64,000 nt of DNA from Pelagomonas calceolata (GCA_918797485.1 CAKKNE010000001.1:4898001-4962000); one strand, 5' to 3'; shown: positions 37,816 to 46,851, counted from the stretch's first letter. Notes: generated by a model not told the origin, from the letters alone. Program-made: numbers and translations.

Positions 37816-38967
37816 TCACAGCGCCGGCGGCCCGGGCCCGCCCGACACGACGACGGACGGTTCTTCACTAGTGAGGTCCGCCACGGACTTCAGGCAGCGC
37901 CGCGACACCCAGCCGCGGACGGGCTCGACGATGCGGCAGCGCTCGACGCCGGGCCGGCCGTCGGGCCGCGTCGGCAATGCGCGGTGCTCGACGACGCGCA
38001 CCGGTTGTAATGTTGGTAATAAAGCGACCTCCGCGGAATCTAGTGATGCCGCTTCTCTGACCAACCCGCCGTTCTTGCCCTTGACGTAGTGCGACGCGCC
38101 GGCGATGTTCAACGACCGCTTCGGCGATTTCGGGGATTGTCCTGATGATTGCCGCGACAATGGTGGCGGCGGCGGCAGGGGCGGCGCTTGCAACACCTCA
38201 GCGAAGAAGGCCGCCACTAGTGGGAGAGAATCACCTGAGAACTTCGGAGGCGCGTGGTCGGAGCCCGGGCATCTAACTAATGTAGCATTTGTAAACTTCT
38301 GGCAGAGCCTTTCGGTGGCGGCCGCGGGTACGACCAGGTCTCGCTCGTGCACACAGAACAAGGCCTTTGTTGGTACAGAAGCACCATCTAACAATTTCAG
38401 TCTCGGATCGCGCGGCGGCGGCGGCGACAGCGCGACGACAAACCCGAAGCGGTGCGGGAAGTCGCCCGTCGCCGCGAGGTTGGCCAAGGAACACGCGAGA
38501 GCCGCACCTTGCGAGAAGCCGAGCAAGCCGTCGAAGGGGCCGTTGTTCACGATAAAGTCGTCGACATGTTTCAAAGTTGCCTCGAGCCGCGCGTACTCGC
38601 CGTTCGCCGACGCGTTCCACCACTCCCGGTACGGCCCGTACGTTTCTGTTGGAAAGTACTCGCGAACGGCCGCGTCCTGCCTCAATGCTTCATCTGTTGA
38701 ACAGGCGTAGGGCGCGTCGAGATACACGAACTCGACGCTGTCTCGCAGCCGCTTGAGCCAGCCTCTTAACATGAGCTGCGTCTCGAGGATCTTGGCGTTC
38801 GTCCGGAACGAATGGAGGCAGAGGACGCGCAGGCGCTTCTGCTCGTTGACGCCGAGCTCCGAAGCGTAGGCGGCGCAGCGGACGTCGTCGTCGCTGCGCG
38901 TCGGCGGGGTGACGCAGGCGGCGTTGCAGGTCTTGCCTGCCGTTCCGCAGGCGACGTTGCAGGCCAT
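37816..38967 (-). CDS. FSH1/OVCA2-type serine hydrolase with C-terminal SH3-like domain
   Basis: 383 residues from the ATG at 38967; an upstream frame opens only from TTG. Residues about 45-260 match the FSH1 family: LRVLCLHSFRTNAKILETQL, FVYLDAPY, the nucleophile elbow GFSQGAALA and a C-terminal catalytic His in GSDHAPP. An Asp in the CVHERDLVVP segment completes the triad. Family members are small alpha/beta hydrolases with ester substrates. After a proline run, residues about 300-365 resemble a bacterial-type SH3 fold with a GWVS end, an unusual addition for this family. The extreme N-terminus is cysteine-rich (CNVACGTAGKTCNAAC), of unknown meaning. It converges with the thioesterase gene. 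Confidence 0.8.
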   Translation of the reverse strand: MACNVACGTAGKTCNAACVTPPTRSDDDVRCAAYASELGVNEQKRLRVLCLHSFRTNAKILETQLMLRGWLKRLRDSVEFVYLDAPYACSTDEALRQDAAVREYFPTETYGPYREWWNASANGEYARLEATLKHVDDFIVNNGPFDGLLGFSQGAALACSLANLAATGDFPHRFGFVVALSPPPPRDPRLKLLDGASVPTKALFCVHERDLVVPAAATERLCQKFTNATLVRCPGSDHAPPKFSGDSLPLVAAFFAEVLQAPPLPPPPPLSRQSSGQSPKSPKRSLNIAGASHYVKGKNGGLVREAASLDSAEVALLPTLQPVRVVEHRALPTRPDGRPGVERCRIVEPVRGWVSRRCLKSVADLTSEEPSVVVSGGPGPPAL

Positions 38968-39379
38968 GGTTTTGGTGTTGGGTGAGTGGTAAGCGCAGCA
39001 GCGCGCAGTGTGCAGCAGCAAGCAGTGTGGTAATGAATGTGCTGATATGGGGCGCTCCCGCGCCGCCGGACCTTGCTGTTTCGAATCGGGCGAAGCACTA
39101 CTACACAGTGATCCACTTCAAAAAGCCTCGCGTGTGAAACCTTGAGTTGTTTGCGTAGGAAGTGGCCTGGACTAGTCTGGCATTTTCACTAATAACCTAG
39201 CGTGTGACGTGCACTAGCAAATTTATCCTGTCGGGAGATGCCCTTGACTCCGATTTGGGCCGTCCGCGTTGGTCCACCTCGACGTCCTAGCACCGCGACG
39301 GCGGCGACGCCAAGGCCAAAGAAGCATAGAGATAGAAATAAAGGTCATTATGTATCGCGAGAGTATCAGCTGGAGGCGG
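38968..39379. other. Intergenic region upstream of FSH1-type gene
   Basis: 412 bp. An AATAAA at 39336 lies on the plus strand, facing away from the upstream minus-strand gene, so its meaning is unclear. Nothing else was recognised. Confidence 0.35.
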
Positions 39380-40387
39380 TCACGCCTCGACGAAGGCCAG
39401 GAGCGCGTCGAGCGCGACGGCGTCCTCGGACTCGACGGAACGGAAGACGCGGCGCACGTCGGCGTCGCTCAGCGTAGACGGAGCGACCTTGAGGACCCGG
39501 CGCACGGCGGACCGGAACTCGTCCGCGTCTAGGGTTATACCGCGCGGGAAGAGCCGCGAGAAGTCGCAACCAGAAGCGGTGTAGCCCGCGCGCTTGAAGA
39601 CCGACCGCGCGCGGTCGAGCGCCGCGGCCGCCGCGCGCTGGGCGTCCTTGCGGCTCCGGCCGCGCGTTTTTGGTCGGTTTTTCGTCGGCGGCGACGGCGC
39701 GTATGCGAGCCGCGTCCGGTCCAAAGGCGGCCGCGTCGGCGACGGCGACGGCCCGCGCCACGCCGGCGACGCCGGCCGCTTGGCCCGCGCGGCCTCGAGG
39801 CGCGCGGTCGCGAGCGTCCGGCGCTTTTCGACGACCGTCGCCGTCGCCTGCACGAGTTCGGCGAGCTGGCGCGCCTCGTCGCGCAGCCGCGCGGGCCGCG
39901 CCGACGACCGCGACGACGGCACGGGCGACGGCGGCGGCCGCGGCGGCGGCGCGCGCTTCGGCGGTGACCGCGCTTTGGACGAGGCCGGGCTGCGCGACAC
40001 GGCCGCCGGCGAAGGCTTTGAAGACTTCTGGGACCGCGGCGGCGTCTTGGCCGGGGACCGTCTTTTTGTAGGAGCGTGGCCATTAGCGGGCTTCTTCGCA
40101 GCAGCAAGCGCGGCGACGGCGGCGTCGCGCTCGGCTACTGCCGCGTCTCTTTCAGACAGCGCGGCGTCGCGCCGCCCGAGCGCGTCGGCGAGCGCCGCCG
40201 CGAGCTCGCCCAGGGTCTGGCCCATGCCATCATTAGATGCAGGTGGCTTCGGCACCTTCAGGGGAGGTGCCGGCGCGCGCGGCGGCCGCGCGCGCCGCGG
40301 CCGGCCGTCGGGCGCCTCGGCGGCGAACCAGACCACCCAGCCGTCCTCGGACTCGACGCTCACCGCCGACCGCGCGGGCGAATACAT
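39380..40387 (-). CDS. Low-complexity protein with coiled coil and C-terminal EF-hand-like fold
   Basis: 335 residues from the ATG at 40387. It begins with a compact segment (SVESEDGWVVWFAAEAP), followed by Pro/Arg-rich sequence, a heptad-like run of ERDAAVAERDAAVAALAAA (about 85-105), Ser/Pro-rich basic repeats and a second helical stretch (about 185-225). The final about 75 residues (FKRAGYTASGCDFSRLF, LDADEFRSAVRRVL, LSDADVRRVFRSVESED) have the helix spacing of an EF-hand pair, but the loops lack the usual calcium ligands. Similar tails occur in flagellar EF-hand proteins of algae. Role unknown. Confidence 0.6.
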   Translation of the reverse strand: MYSPARSAVSVESEDGWVVWFAAEAPDGRPRRARPPRAPAPPLKVPKPPASNDGMGQTLGELAAALADALGRRDAALSERDAAVAERDAAVAALAAAKKPANGHAPTKRRSPAKTPPRSQKSSKPSPAAVSRSPASSKARSPPKRAPPPRPPPSPVPSSRSSARPARLRDEARQLAELVQATATVVEKRRTLATARLEAARAKRPASPAWRGPSPSPTRPPLDRTRLAYAPSPPTKNRPKTRGRSRKDAQRAAAAALDRARSVFKRAGYTASGCDFSRLFPRGITLDADEFRSAVRRVLKVAPSTLSDADVRRVFRSVESEDAVALDALLAFVEA

Positions 40388-40857
40388 TTCAATAAAGCCG
40401 CGGGGTTGGGCTGCCGAGGCAGTCCCGCGGTCACAAGATGCGTCAGGCAGCGAGGCCCGCGCGCGCACGACCCTCAGCGACGCTGGGGAGCATGATTGCA
40501 GGCAGCTTAATATGTGAAGACGCTGCCTGGGGCGCCCGCGGGCGGGCAACAATGAGCGATGGGTGCTGGAGGGCCCCTGTATAAAGTTGCAACGCAGCGG
40601 GCTGCTCGCGGAAGGATGTTTTAGGTTTTACAGAGGCATGTGTCGTCCAAGATCAGGAGCCCTTGGCACGTACAGCCTCGTCCGAGCGCGGCCGCGCAAT
40701 TGTGAGAGGCGAGGGTTCCTACGACGTCTAAGCGGCGCCGCTCGCCGTTTTCTGCGTGCCGGAGGGACACCGACGCGCGTGGCGGCCGGCGGACGTACCC
40801 CCGCCCTACGCCATCGACGCAATACCGGGACGACGATAGAGCAACGTTACACGCGGC
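40388..40857. other. Intergenic region with isolated introner-core 12-mer
   Basis: 470 bp, GC-rich. CGCCATCGACGC, the left stem arm of the introner family, occurs at 40810, but neither inverted ends nor the right arm accompany it. No gene or RNA was seen. Confidence 0.35.
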
Positions 40858-41523
40858 CTAGTACCGCATCCCTCTCAACCCGCCGGACCAGTGCCGCATG
40901 TTCCCCGCGCGCATCTTGTTGCCCCTATAAATCGAAGCCGCGCCGCGCGGCTCGAAGGGTAGGGTTGCTTGAAACGCCTCGGGCTGCGCCGTCATGGCCA
41001 GGTCGTTGTGGGCCGACTTGTTGAACGACGCGTCGAGGCGACCTTCGCTTAAGTCGAGAGCGCGACTTCTCGCCCGTGGCAAATCAGAAACCGGCGAGTT
41101 CAGTCTGGTAGGTTCCTCACGAAAGTAGGACGGGTCCTTGGGGTACAACACTCGGCCCCCCTTCGGGTCGGGGTGCACGCCGCGCCGATTCGTCTTCATC
41201 GGGTTGCGGTAGGAGGGATCGATGAAGGCGTATCTAGGCGGCTTTGTAGGGTCAAAACCAGGCCGCGTGAAGTCGCCGATCTCCCCGCTCACGAGGAACG
41301 CCTCGGCGCACTTCGCCCGGCGCTCCGGATGGGCGTGCTGCCACGACTTGGACCTACCTAGCACGACCTTCCTCTCGAAGGCGTCGTCCGTCTCGCTGCG
41401 CCACGTCGGGAAGCGCTCGGAGGGCGGGCCCTCCCGGTATATACCGTAGCCCCTCCCGCTCGTGTGGCGGTGGATGCTGCCCTTCATCGTTCCTCTTCTC
41501 TTCGGCAGGTCGTCGAGGGACAT
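40858..41523 (-). CDS. Hypothetical basic protein, flagellar-type composition
   Basis: 221 residues from the ATG at 41523. It is Arg-, Pro- and Tyr-rich with short phrases such as YGIYREGPPSERFPTW, PGFDPTKPPRYAFIDPSYR and YPKDPSYFREEP that alternate prolines and aromatics, no hydrophobic core, and a basic C-terminus. Such composition is common in microtubule inner proteins and other flagella-associated proteins, but no specific family was recognised. Upstream in-frame codons lead only to a GTG. The gene at 62720-63400 has a similar style. Single exon; function unknown. Confidence 0.6.
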   Translation of the reverse strand: MSLDDLPKRRGTMKGSIHRHTSGRGYGIYREGPPSERFPTWRSETDDAFERKVVLGRSKSWQHAHPERRAKCAEAFLVSGEIGDFTRPGFDPTKPPRYAFIDPSYRNPMKTNRRGVHPDPKGGRVLYPKDPSYFREEPTRLNSPVSDLPRARSRALDLSEGRLDASFNKSAHNDLAMTAQPEAFQATLPFEPRGAASIYRGNKMRAGNMRHWSGGLRGMRY

Positions 41524-41803
41524 GGTGCTTCTGCTTATCACGGTGTGCGTGCTCCTGAGGCTGCCCGGCAGTCCTGTGGTCCTGTGGCTGGGCGTGCAAA
41601 CTTGTGCGGCGCTGAGAGCAAAGGGCTAGTAGCTTTTGCTGTGCTTGGCGGCAGCAATACTAGAAGTGTGTCAACCCATGTTACTCTTTCGAGCGCGGGG
41701 ATGCGGCTCTTTCGACACACGGTCAAGGGGGGCAGAGCCGCGGGGAGGGGGGGGGAACTTGAAGACGACAGGGGGAAACGGGAACGTCCGCAGAGCAGCG
41801 GCC

Positions 41804-42342
41804 CTAGTAGATCGTCTCGCCCTTCTTCGTGAACGACGTCGCCGACGAGATGACGTGCGCGATGCCCTGGGGCTTGGTCGAGGGCCGCTCGAGGTAGGTG
41901 TCCTCGTACTGGTCGTAGTTGAGGTAGACCTGGAGCGCCTTGACCCACTGGCGGCAGATGACGATCATGACGACGAGGATCGTCGCGGCGCAGATGAGCG
42001 CGCCTGTGCGGAAATCAAAATTTTATGGCGCGTTCGCGTCGTCCTCCGCGCCATCGACGCGACGCCTGCTCGATAGCGTGTTGGTTGATTTCCACACGGG
42101 AGCGCGCCGATGGCGTCCGCGCGCGCGCCGTTGACCTTTCGCTTCCAGCCCGACGCGGCGATGCCGACGCAGACAGCCGTCAGCGAGCGGATCGAGTCGG
42201 CCATGACGTGCGAGAGCGAGCCGCACATGTTCATCGCCGAGGCCTTCTTCTCGGCGACCTCGGTGCCGTGGACGGCCTCGGAGCGGACCTTGGACATCTT
42301 GGGCTGCATCGTGTCGGGGGCGCCCGGCGCGCCGCCCTCGAC
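41804..42342 (-). CDS. C-terminal part of a CDF (ZnT-type) cation transporter, two exons seen, front missing
   Basis: Exons 42108-42342 and 41804-42003 join in phase 1 over a GC-AG introner. The first exon encodes NMCGSLSHVMADSIRSL, a match to TM5 of cation diffusion facilitators with the HxxxD metal site (HVMAD). ADAIGALICAATILVVMIV is TM6, followed by a short cytosolic tail. CDF proteins export Zn2+, Mn2+ or Fe2+ from the cytosol in exchange for protons. TM1-TM4, including the partner metal site of TM2, were not found in the 530 bp upstream, which are AT-richer and without a matching frame. An acceptor-like CACATAG ends at 42343. It could be a truncated copy or a gene whose earlier exons lie beyond an unrecognised long intron. 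Confidence 0.6.
42004..42099 (+). mobile_element. Introner element E, inserted antisense to its host gene (intron 42004-42107)
   Basis: Ends are CTGTGCGGAAATCAA (42004-42018) and TTGATTTCCACACGG (42085-42099), flanked by a perfect 8-bp duplication GAGCGCGC (41996-42003 and 42100-42107). The element has the same strand orientation as element C at 21164 and matches it over the first about 80 bases, but the host gene is on the minus strand. On that strand the donor is GC from the duplication (GCGCGCTC) and the acceptor is the CACAG of the element end. Stem arms: 42049-42057 and 42070-42078. At 96 bp it is the shortest intact copy here. Confidence 0.92.
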
Positions 42343-42875
42343 CTATGTGGAAATGGTGATCCTGCGTCTCCCGGCCAGTCGACGAGGTGGCGGTTACAAT
42401 TGTGCTCCAGACGCGGGTGCGTGCGGCCAAAATCTTAATGTTTTTCGTCCATACGCACCCGCAGACCATGATTGCTGACGTTGTTTTAGCCTGCGCGTTT
42501 AGAAAAGTGAATTTAACTCTATTGACACTTTGTTGCCTGAGGGCTCTCACACGCTCGCGTCTTCGGCGGATTTCCGCTTAGGGCGGCGGCGGCGGTCGGC
42601 ACGGGTTGATTGAACGCCTGAAAAGACGCGGGGGCGCGCGTTTGTGTTCACAGGCAAGCAACAACTGAAGCCACATCGAAACTTAATACCCGCACGGCAC
42701 GTGCACCAAAATCGAGAAGGCGACGCGGACGCCCGAGCCCTCCAAGCACCCTACAACACCCCACAACACCCCTCCAAAGCCCCCCGGACGCCTCAGAGGG
42801 GGCGACGCGGCGCCGACGGAGCGCCATGGGGGTGAAAAGCGGTGTCGAGCTAGTCACGAGCGAAAGAAAGGACAG
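42343..42875. other. Region upstream of CDF fragment, downstream of NPL4-like gene
   Basis: 533 bp. The end of a putative intron is visible on the minus strand (ATTTCCACATAG ending at 42343), matching 11 of 15 bases of the introner end and followed by GTCGAGGG. No matching left end or duplicated GTCGAGGG was found. 42640-42840 has a proline-codon-rich stretch with CCCCACAACACCCC phrases and no recognisable domain. Confidence 0.4.
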
Positions 42876-44344
42876 TTACCCACCCGACACGGTAGCAAGC
42901 CACGCCTCGACGGCCGCCCGGACCTTCGTAGGCAGCACCGCGCCCGGGTCCGTCCGCCGCTGCTTCGCAACAGCACATGCAGCACTAACGTCGCCCTTCG
43001 CAAGAATACCGCGCGCCGCGACCAATGCACCGATGTCGAGGAGCTTCTTGGTCAGGGCCTTCTTGCCGGACGCGCCTCGCAAATGCGCAGCGAGCGCCTG
43101 CTCGCGCTTCTTGGCCTTGGCCTTTGAAGTCAAATGGAAGGCCGACGACAGGATAGGATTTGTCGAGAGGGTCCCGACGGGCACGGCCCGGTACAGGAAG
43201 CGCGCGTCGATGTCCTTCGCGTCCTCGCGGTCGACGACGACGACCTGCGCAGCGTAGCGGCGTCAACGCGACCGCGACGACGGCGCGTCGTGGCGTAGTA
43301 GACCTCAGCACGCCCTCGCCGCGAAAACCACTCCGTCACTCTCGGGGGACCGAGACCGGCGGCACTCGCGTCAACCACCACGGTAAAAAAGAGCGAAGAA
43401 ACACGAGGACGCGGGAAAAGAACGTCGCGCGTGCGCACGCGCGCGTCGGCCTCCGTCGGCTGGTCTCCACTCAATTCAAGCACGCGCTCGGCCGCCATCT
43501 GGACCGTTAATTCAGACGCCTCGAAGGCTTCGGTGGCGAGCCCGCCCGACGACCGCGGCGCGATGATCAGCGTGGGAAAGCTGAAGGGCCGCTTCAGATC
43601 GTCACAGCGCCGCATCGCCTCCACTTGTAATTCTGATACTAAAGCGACCTCGTACGGCGTTAGTAATATGGACTTGTCGTCGCCGTCGGCATCCGCCCTC
43701 ACGACCGCCACGCCCACGACCTCCAGCCCGCACAATTGAGCAATTTCAAACACGTCGTCGTCCTTCACACCACACTGATAGGCAGTTTCGGCGAAGGTTG
43801 TCGCGTTCTCCTTCCGCACGCCCCGCCTTCCGATCAGCCACGCCGCGTGGGCGCCCCGCCCCGACAACTCCTCGACGCAGTCCTGGCTCAGCCGGCACAT
43901 GTCGCAGACTCTTTCAAAGGACTTGACGTAAAAGACGCCCTCCCGCTCCCGCAGCAGTTCCTTCCAGGTGTTCGCCCTTAAATTCTTCTGGCGCCGTTTC
44001 GCTCTCAAAGAAGACTTCTTCTGTAGTTCCGGGTAGGGGCTGAAGAAGGCCTCGGCCGCGGCCTCCTCGGGTTCTTCCTCTTTTTCCATGGGCCGCTCAT
44101 ACACCACAGCGCCATGTACCAAATCGTCGGCGGTGCACGCGCGCGTGCAGGCGTCATCACTGAAAAGCTCGTCGGCGTGCGCTCTCTCACAGAGTTCGTC
44201 GAGCGTCGCGGCGCCGTCGAACGCGACGCGCTTCACGGCGCCGTCGGACTTCTTGACGCGGAGTATCGTAGGCTTGCCGCTTTTTGGCGTAGTGGCGGCG
44301 GCGAGCGATGCCAGCGCGGCGACGGCGAGCTTCAGAAGCTGCAT
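42876..44344 (-). CDS. NPL4-like protein with signal peptide, two exons
   Basis: Exon 1 is 43304-44344 (ATG 44344) and exon 2 is 42876-43244, joined in phase 0 over a 59-bp GT-AG intron (GAG|GTCTAC ... GCGCAG|GTC); product 469 residues. MQLLKLAVAALASLAAAT is a signal peptide. LRVKKSDGAVKRVAF with TLDELCERA resembles the ubiquitin-like N-terminus of NPL4. The middle region (WLIGRRG, TFAETAYQCGV, IAQLCGLEVVGVAVV, LTPYEVALVSELQ) fits the inactive MPN core of NPL4. NPL4 is a CDC48/p97 cofactor in ERAD. A secretory leader on NPL4 suggests the symbiont-derived ERAD-like (SELMA) import system of complex plastids. The family call is moderate and the location inferred. Confidence 0.55.
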
Positions 44345-44728
44345 GTTTGCAGCCCTTGTTTTGCTGCTGCTGCGGACGGCGCGCGATGCAAGTCAATACG
44401 GATAGCGAGAGCAGTCGAGACGGCTCTCACAGCGTTCAACGAGCTTCGTTTTTGCACGGCGGCAGCGTTTGGTGCTTGCAGACTTTGCAGAGCCCAGCCT
44501 GGGCAAGCTGGCTCTTTGGCTGAAAAGCAAGGCGAGCCTATAAAGGCATTGACCTGACGCTTAGACGTGCTCACTGTGTCACAGGAGAGCACTCCTCGAG
44601 GACTGCCGCTGCCTTGCGAAGACGCCCAGGAGAGCCATGCCACACAGCCCTTGCTGGCCCCTCACCGCTGGCAAGGCGCCCGGCCGCTAGAGCTTAGCTC
44701 CACATACGCGTCGCACGAAAGTAGCAGC
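44345..44728. other. Divergent region between NPL4-like and Abraxas-like genes
   Basis: 384 bp between outward-facing starts. The frame of the downstream gene stays open through part of it, from a non-ATG codon at 44567. No repeat or RNA gene was recognised. Confidence 0.35.
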
Positions 44729-45988
44729 ATGGACGACGCTGGCCTGCCGCCGCAAACCGAGGACGAATGCGTGGAAGTGGGGGGTTCGACCCTCGCCGCG
44801 CTGCTTCTCGAGCCCCTACACCAGCCGCAAGCCCATTCAGGACTCCTCTTCGGCGTCGTGAAACACGCCCCGGCGGCGATCGCGAGCCGTAATAGTATGG
44901 GCAGTTATAATGGAGAGGACGACGACGGCCCCACGAAAACGACCGTCGTCCTGAGCCACGCGCGCGGCACGGATCCCTCGCTCGCGACGTCAGTCGCACC
45001 GGAGGAGGCGAGGGTCGTCGGGCTGTGGGTCGCGCGACCCGCCGCGCCGCCCGTGCCCACTTTAAGAGATGTCGCGGCGGTCGAGAAGCTACGAGAGACG
45101 GCGCGGGACGCGATTTTGCTGGTCGTGACGTGCGAGGGCGCGAGCGCGCGGTACCGCTGCTTCGTCGGCGGCCATGCGGTGCGGCCGTGCCGCGTGCGCG
45201 TGCGGACGCTGACGCACGACTCGAGGCGGGAGTACGAGGCCTGCCCCGACGGCGTCTGCGGCGCGAGCTGGCCGGCGCTGCGGTCCGCAACTGCGGCGCC
45301 CTTCGACGCTTCGACGGCGACGGCGGCCTTCGCGCGCGACCGCGGTTTGTTGGACGGGCTGCTCGCCGACGGCGCGCGGCTCGGCGCCGAGGCGGACGCA
45401 CTCGAGCGCGAGAGCCGCGAACTGCGCGCGGCGCTGGCCGCGGCGCGCGCCGACGCAGCGGCCGATGCCCCCGCGATGTGCCTCGACGACCTTCGCGACG
45501 CGGCGAGCGCGGCGCTCGAGGCCGACGACGCGGCGCTGAGAGCGGCGCGCGCCGCCGCGGCCGACGACGACGCGGCCGCCGCGGAAAACGCCGAGATAGC
45601 GGCCACCGTTCCGCCGACGCCGCACAACTCGCTCACCGCGCTGGACGAAGCGGATGCGACGGACGGCGAGCGCACCGCGACGCCGGCCGACCTCTGTGCT
45701 CTCGATCCGGACGCGTTGGAACGCACCGCCTCGCCGGCCGACCTCACAGCTCTTGATGCGCCGCCGCCACCGCCCGCTGCCTTCATGCTGCCGCCACGAA
45801 CGGCCGCCGAGGCCGACGACGCAGAGCCTGCACGCGAGGACGTCGGCTCAGAGCCTGCACGCCCTGTTCCCGTAGCAACGGCCCCGCGCGTCGCGGAAGA
45901 CGTCGCCGCCCTCGCCCAGCTCCAGCGGGACATGGACTCGGACGACGACGCGGCGCCTGCACAAATCGCGGAGCCCCCCGGCAGGTAG
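44729..45988 (+). CDS. Abraxas/FAM175-like MPN-minus protein (tentative)
   Basis: 419 residues from the ATG at 44729. The N-terminal VGGSTLAALLLEPLHQPQAH, SGLLFG, a divergent insert, then VVGLWVARPAAPPVPTLRD is arranged like the catalytically dead MPN domain of Abraxas proteins (sheet, LLLG turn, VIGWYRFRRN-type strand, EK helix). Abraxas scaffolds the BRCC36 K63-deubiquitinase in the BRISC or BRCA1-A complexes. A coiled coil follows (about 205-300), as in the family, then an acidic Ala/Pro-rich tail with repeated ERTA-x-PADL-x-ALD units (about 310-350). The tail lacks the pSPxF motif of nuclear Abraxas 1. Similarity is faint, so the assignment is tentative. Confidence 0.45.
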   Translation: MDDAGLPPQTEDECVEVGGSTLAALLLEPLHQPQAHSGLLFGVVKHAPAAIASRNSMGSYNGEDDDGPTKTTVVLSHARGTDPSLATSVAPEEARVVGLWVARPAAPPVPTLRDVAAVEKLRETARDAILLVVTCEGASARYRCFVGGHAVRPCRVRVRTLTHDSRREYEACPDGVCGASWPALRSATAAPFDASTATAAFARDRGLLDGLLADGARLGAEADALERESRELRAALAAARADAAADAPAMCLDDLRDAASAALEADDAALRAARAAAADDDAAAAENAEIAATVPPTPHNSLTALDEADATDGERTATPADLCALDPDALERTASPADLTALDAPPPPPAAFMLPPRTAAEADDAEPAREDVGSEPARPVPVATAPRVAEDVAALAQLQRDMDSDDDAAPAQIAEPPGR

Positions 45989-45999
45989 TTTTGTTAAGA

Positions 46000-46851
46000 T
46001 TAATTACCCAAGCTCTTCCCCTTCCACCGCACCTTCGGCGCGATGGCAGGCCGCTGGCGGTAGAACTCGTCGATGGCCTCGCGCGTCGCCCTGCTGTCGC
46101 GCAGCCACTGTTCAAAGACCGGCGCCAAATGAGCGAAGTCCGGCTGGCCGTAGCACCGTATCAAATTCTCGCGGTTCGGCGTCACCTTGAGCAACAGCTT
46201 GCCGACGCGGCGCTGCCACGCGAGGTTGTAGGGCGCGGTCGTTCTCAAGTAAGCCTTCGTGGCGGACTTGACGACGTCGGCGGCGTCCGTTTTTAGTAAT
46301 TCCTCGAAGGTCGCGGCGACCTGCTGGAGGATGCGGTTCAGCCAGAAGAGCGCCATCGTCGGGCCGTGGACGTGCGTGTAGTCCGGGTCGTCCAGCACGA
46401 CGGTCCCGACGTCGCGGACGCCGGGCCCCATGCCCGCCTTGCGCAGCTTGCGCACGTTGCCCGTGAGGTCCGCGCGCGCCGCCCGCGACAGCAGCGGCCC
46501 GTAGGAGTCGAAGGCCGGGATCAGGGCCTGCGAGGCCTGGAGGAGGAGCTCCGCGTCGACGCCGGTGAGCGGGCCGCGCCGCTTCGCGCCGCGAAACGCC
46601 TTCGCGCTGCGCAGGAGGGCCGCCGTCGCCTTGTTGTTCTTCCCGTAGATCGCCGCGCCGGGCGTGTTGAGGCCGCGCAGCAGCACTGTGATTATTGCGA
46701 CGCCCGCGATCACGAGGCCGCGGCGGCGCGGCGCGGTTTTGCCGGTTTTGCCGTTTTTGTGGCTACCGTTCGTCGCGCCGTTGCCGTGCTTTGCAGGCGA
46801 CCCGTTCGTGCGCCGCCGCAGCGCTGCCGCCGTCGGTGCGCCACCAGCCAT
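46000..46851 (-). CDS. Glycolipid transfer protein (GLTP) domain protein with N-terminal membrane anchor
   Basis: 283 residues from the ATG at 46851. After a Gly/Asn/Lys-rich cytosolic start, RGLVIAGVAIITVLLRG (about 45-60) looks like a membrane anchor. The GLTP fold spans about 95-265. AFDSYGPLLSRAARADLTGNVRKLR supplies the conserved Asp-x-x-Gly-Asn and Lys headgroup contacts, MALFWLNRILQQVAATFEELL supplies the Trp-Leu-x-Arg helix, and APYNLAWQRRVGKLLLKVTPNR corresponds to the region with the conserved His, here Asn-Leu-Ala-Trp. The canonical headgroup His seems replaced, which could alter ligand choice. GLTP proteins move glycosphingolipids or ceramide-1-phosphate between membranes. Confidence 0.75.
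   Translation of the reverse strand: MAGGAPTAAALRRRTNGSPAKHGNGATNGSHKNGKTGKTAPRRRGLVIAGVAIITVLLRGLNTPGAAIYGKNNKATAALLRSAKAFRGAKRRGPLTGVDAELLLQASQALIPAFDSYGPLLSRAARADLTGNVRKLRKAGMGPGVRDVGTVVLDDPDYTHVHGPTMALFWLNRILQQVAATFEELLKTDAADVVKSATKAYLRTTAPYNLAWQRRVGKLLLKVTPNRENLIRCYGQPDFAHLAPVFEQWLRDSRATREAIDEFYRQRPAIAPKVRWKGKSLGN

Noticed and set aside
40805-40825. CGCCATCGACGC introner-core match as a full element
   Set aside because: Only 12 bases match; both inverted ends and the right stem arm are absent.
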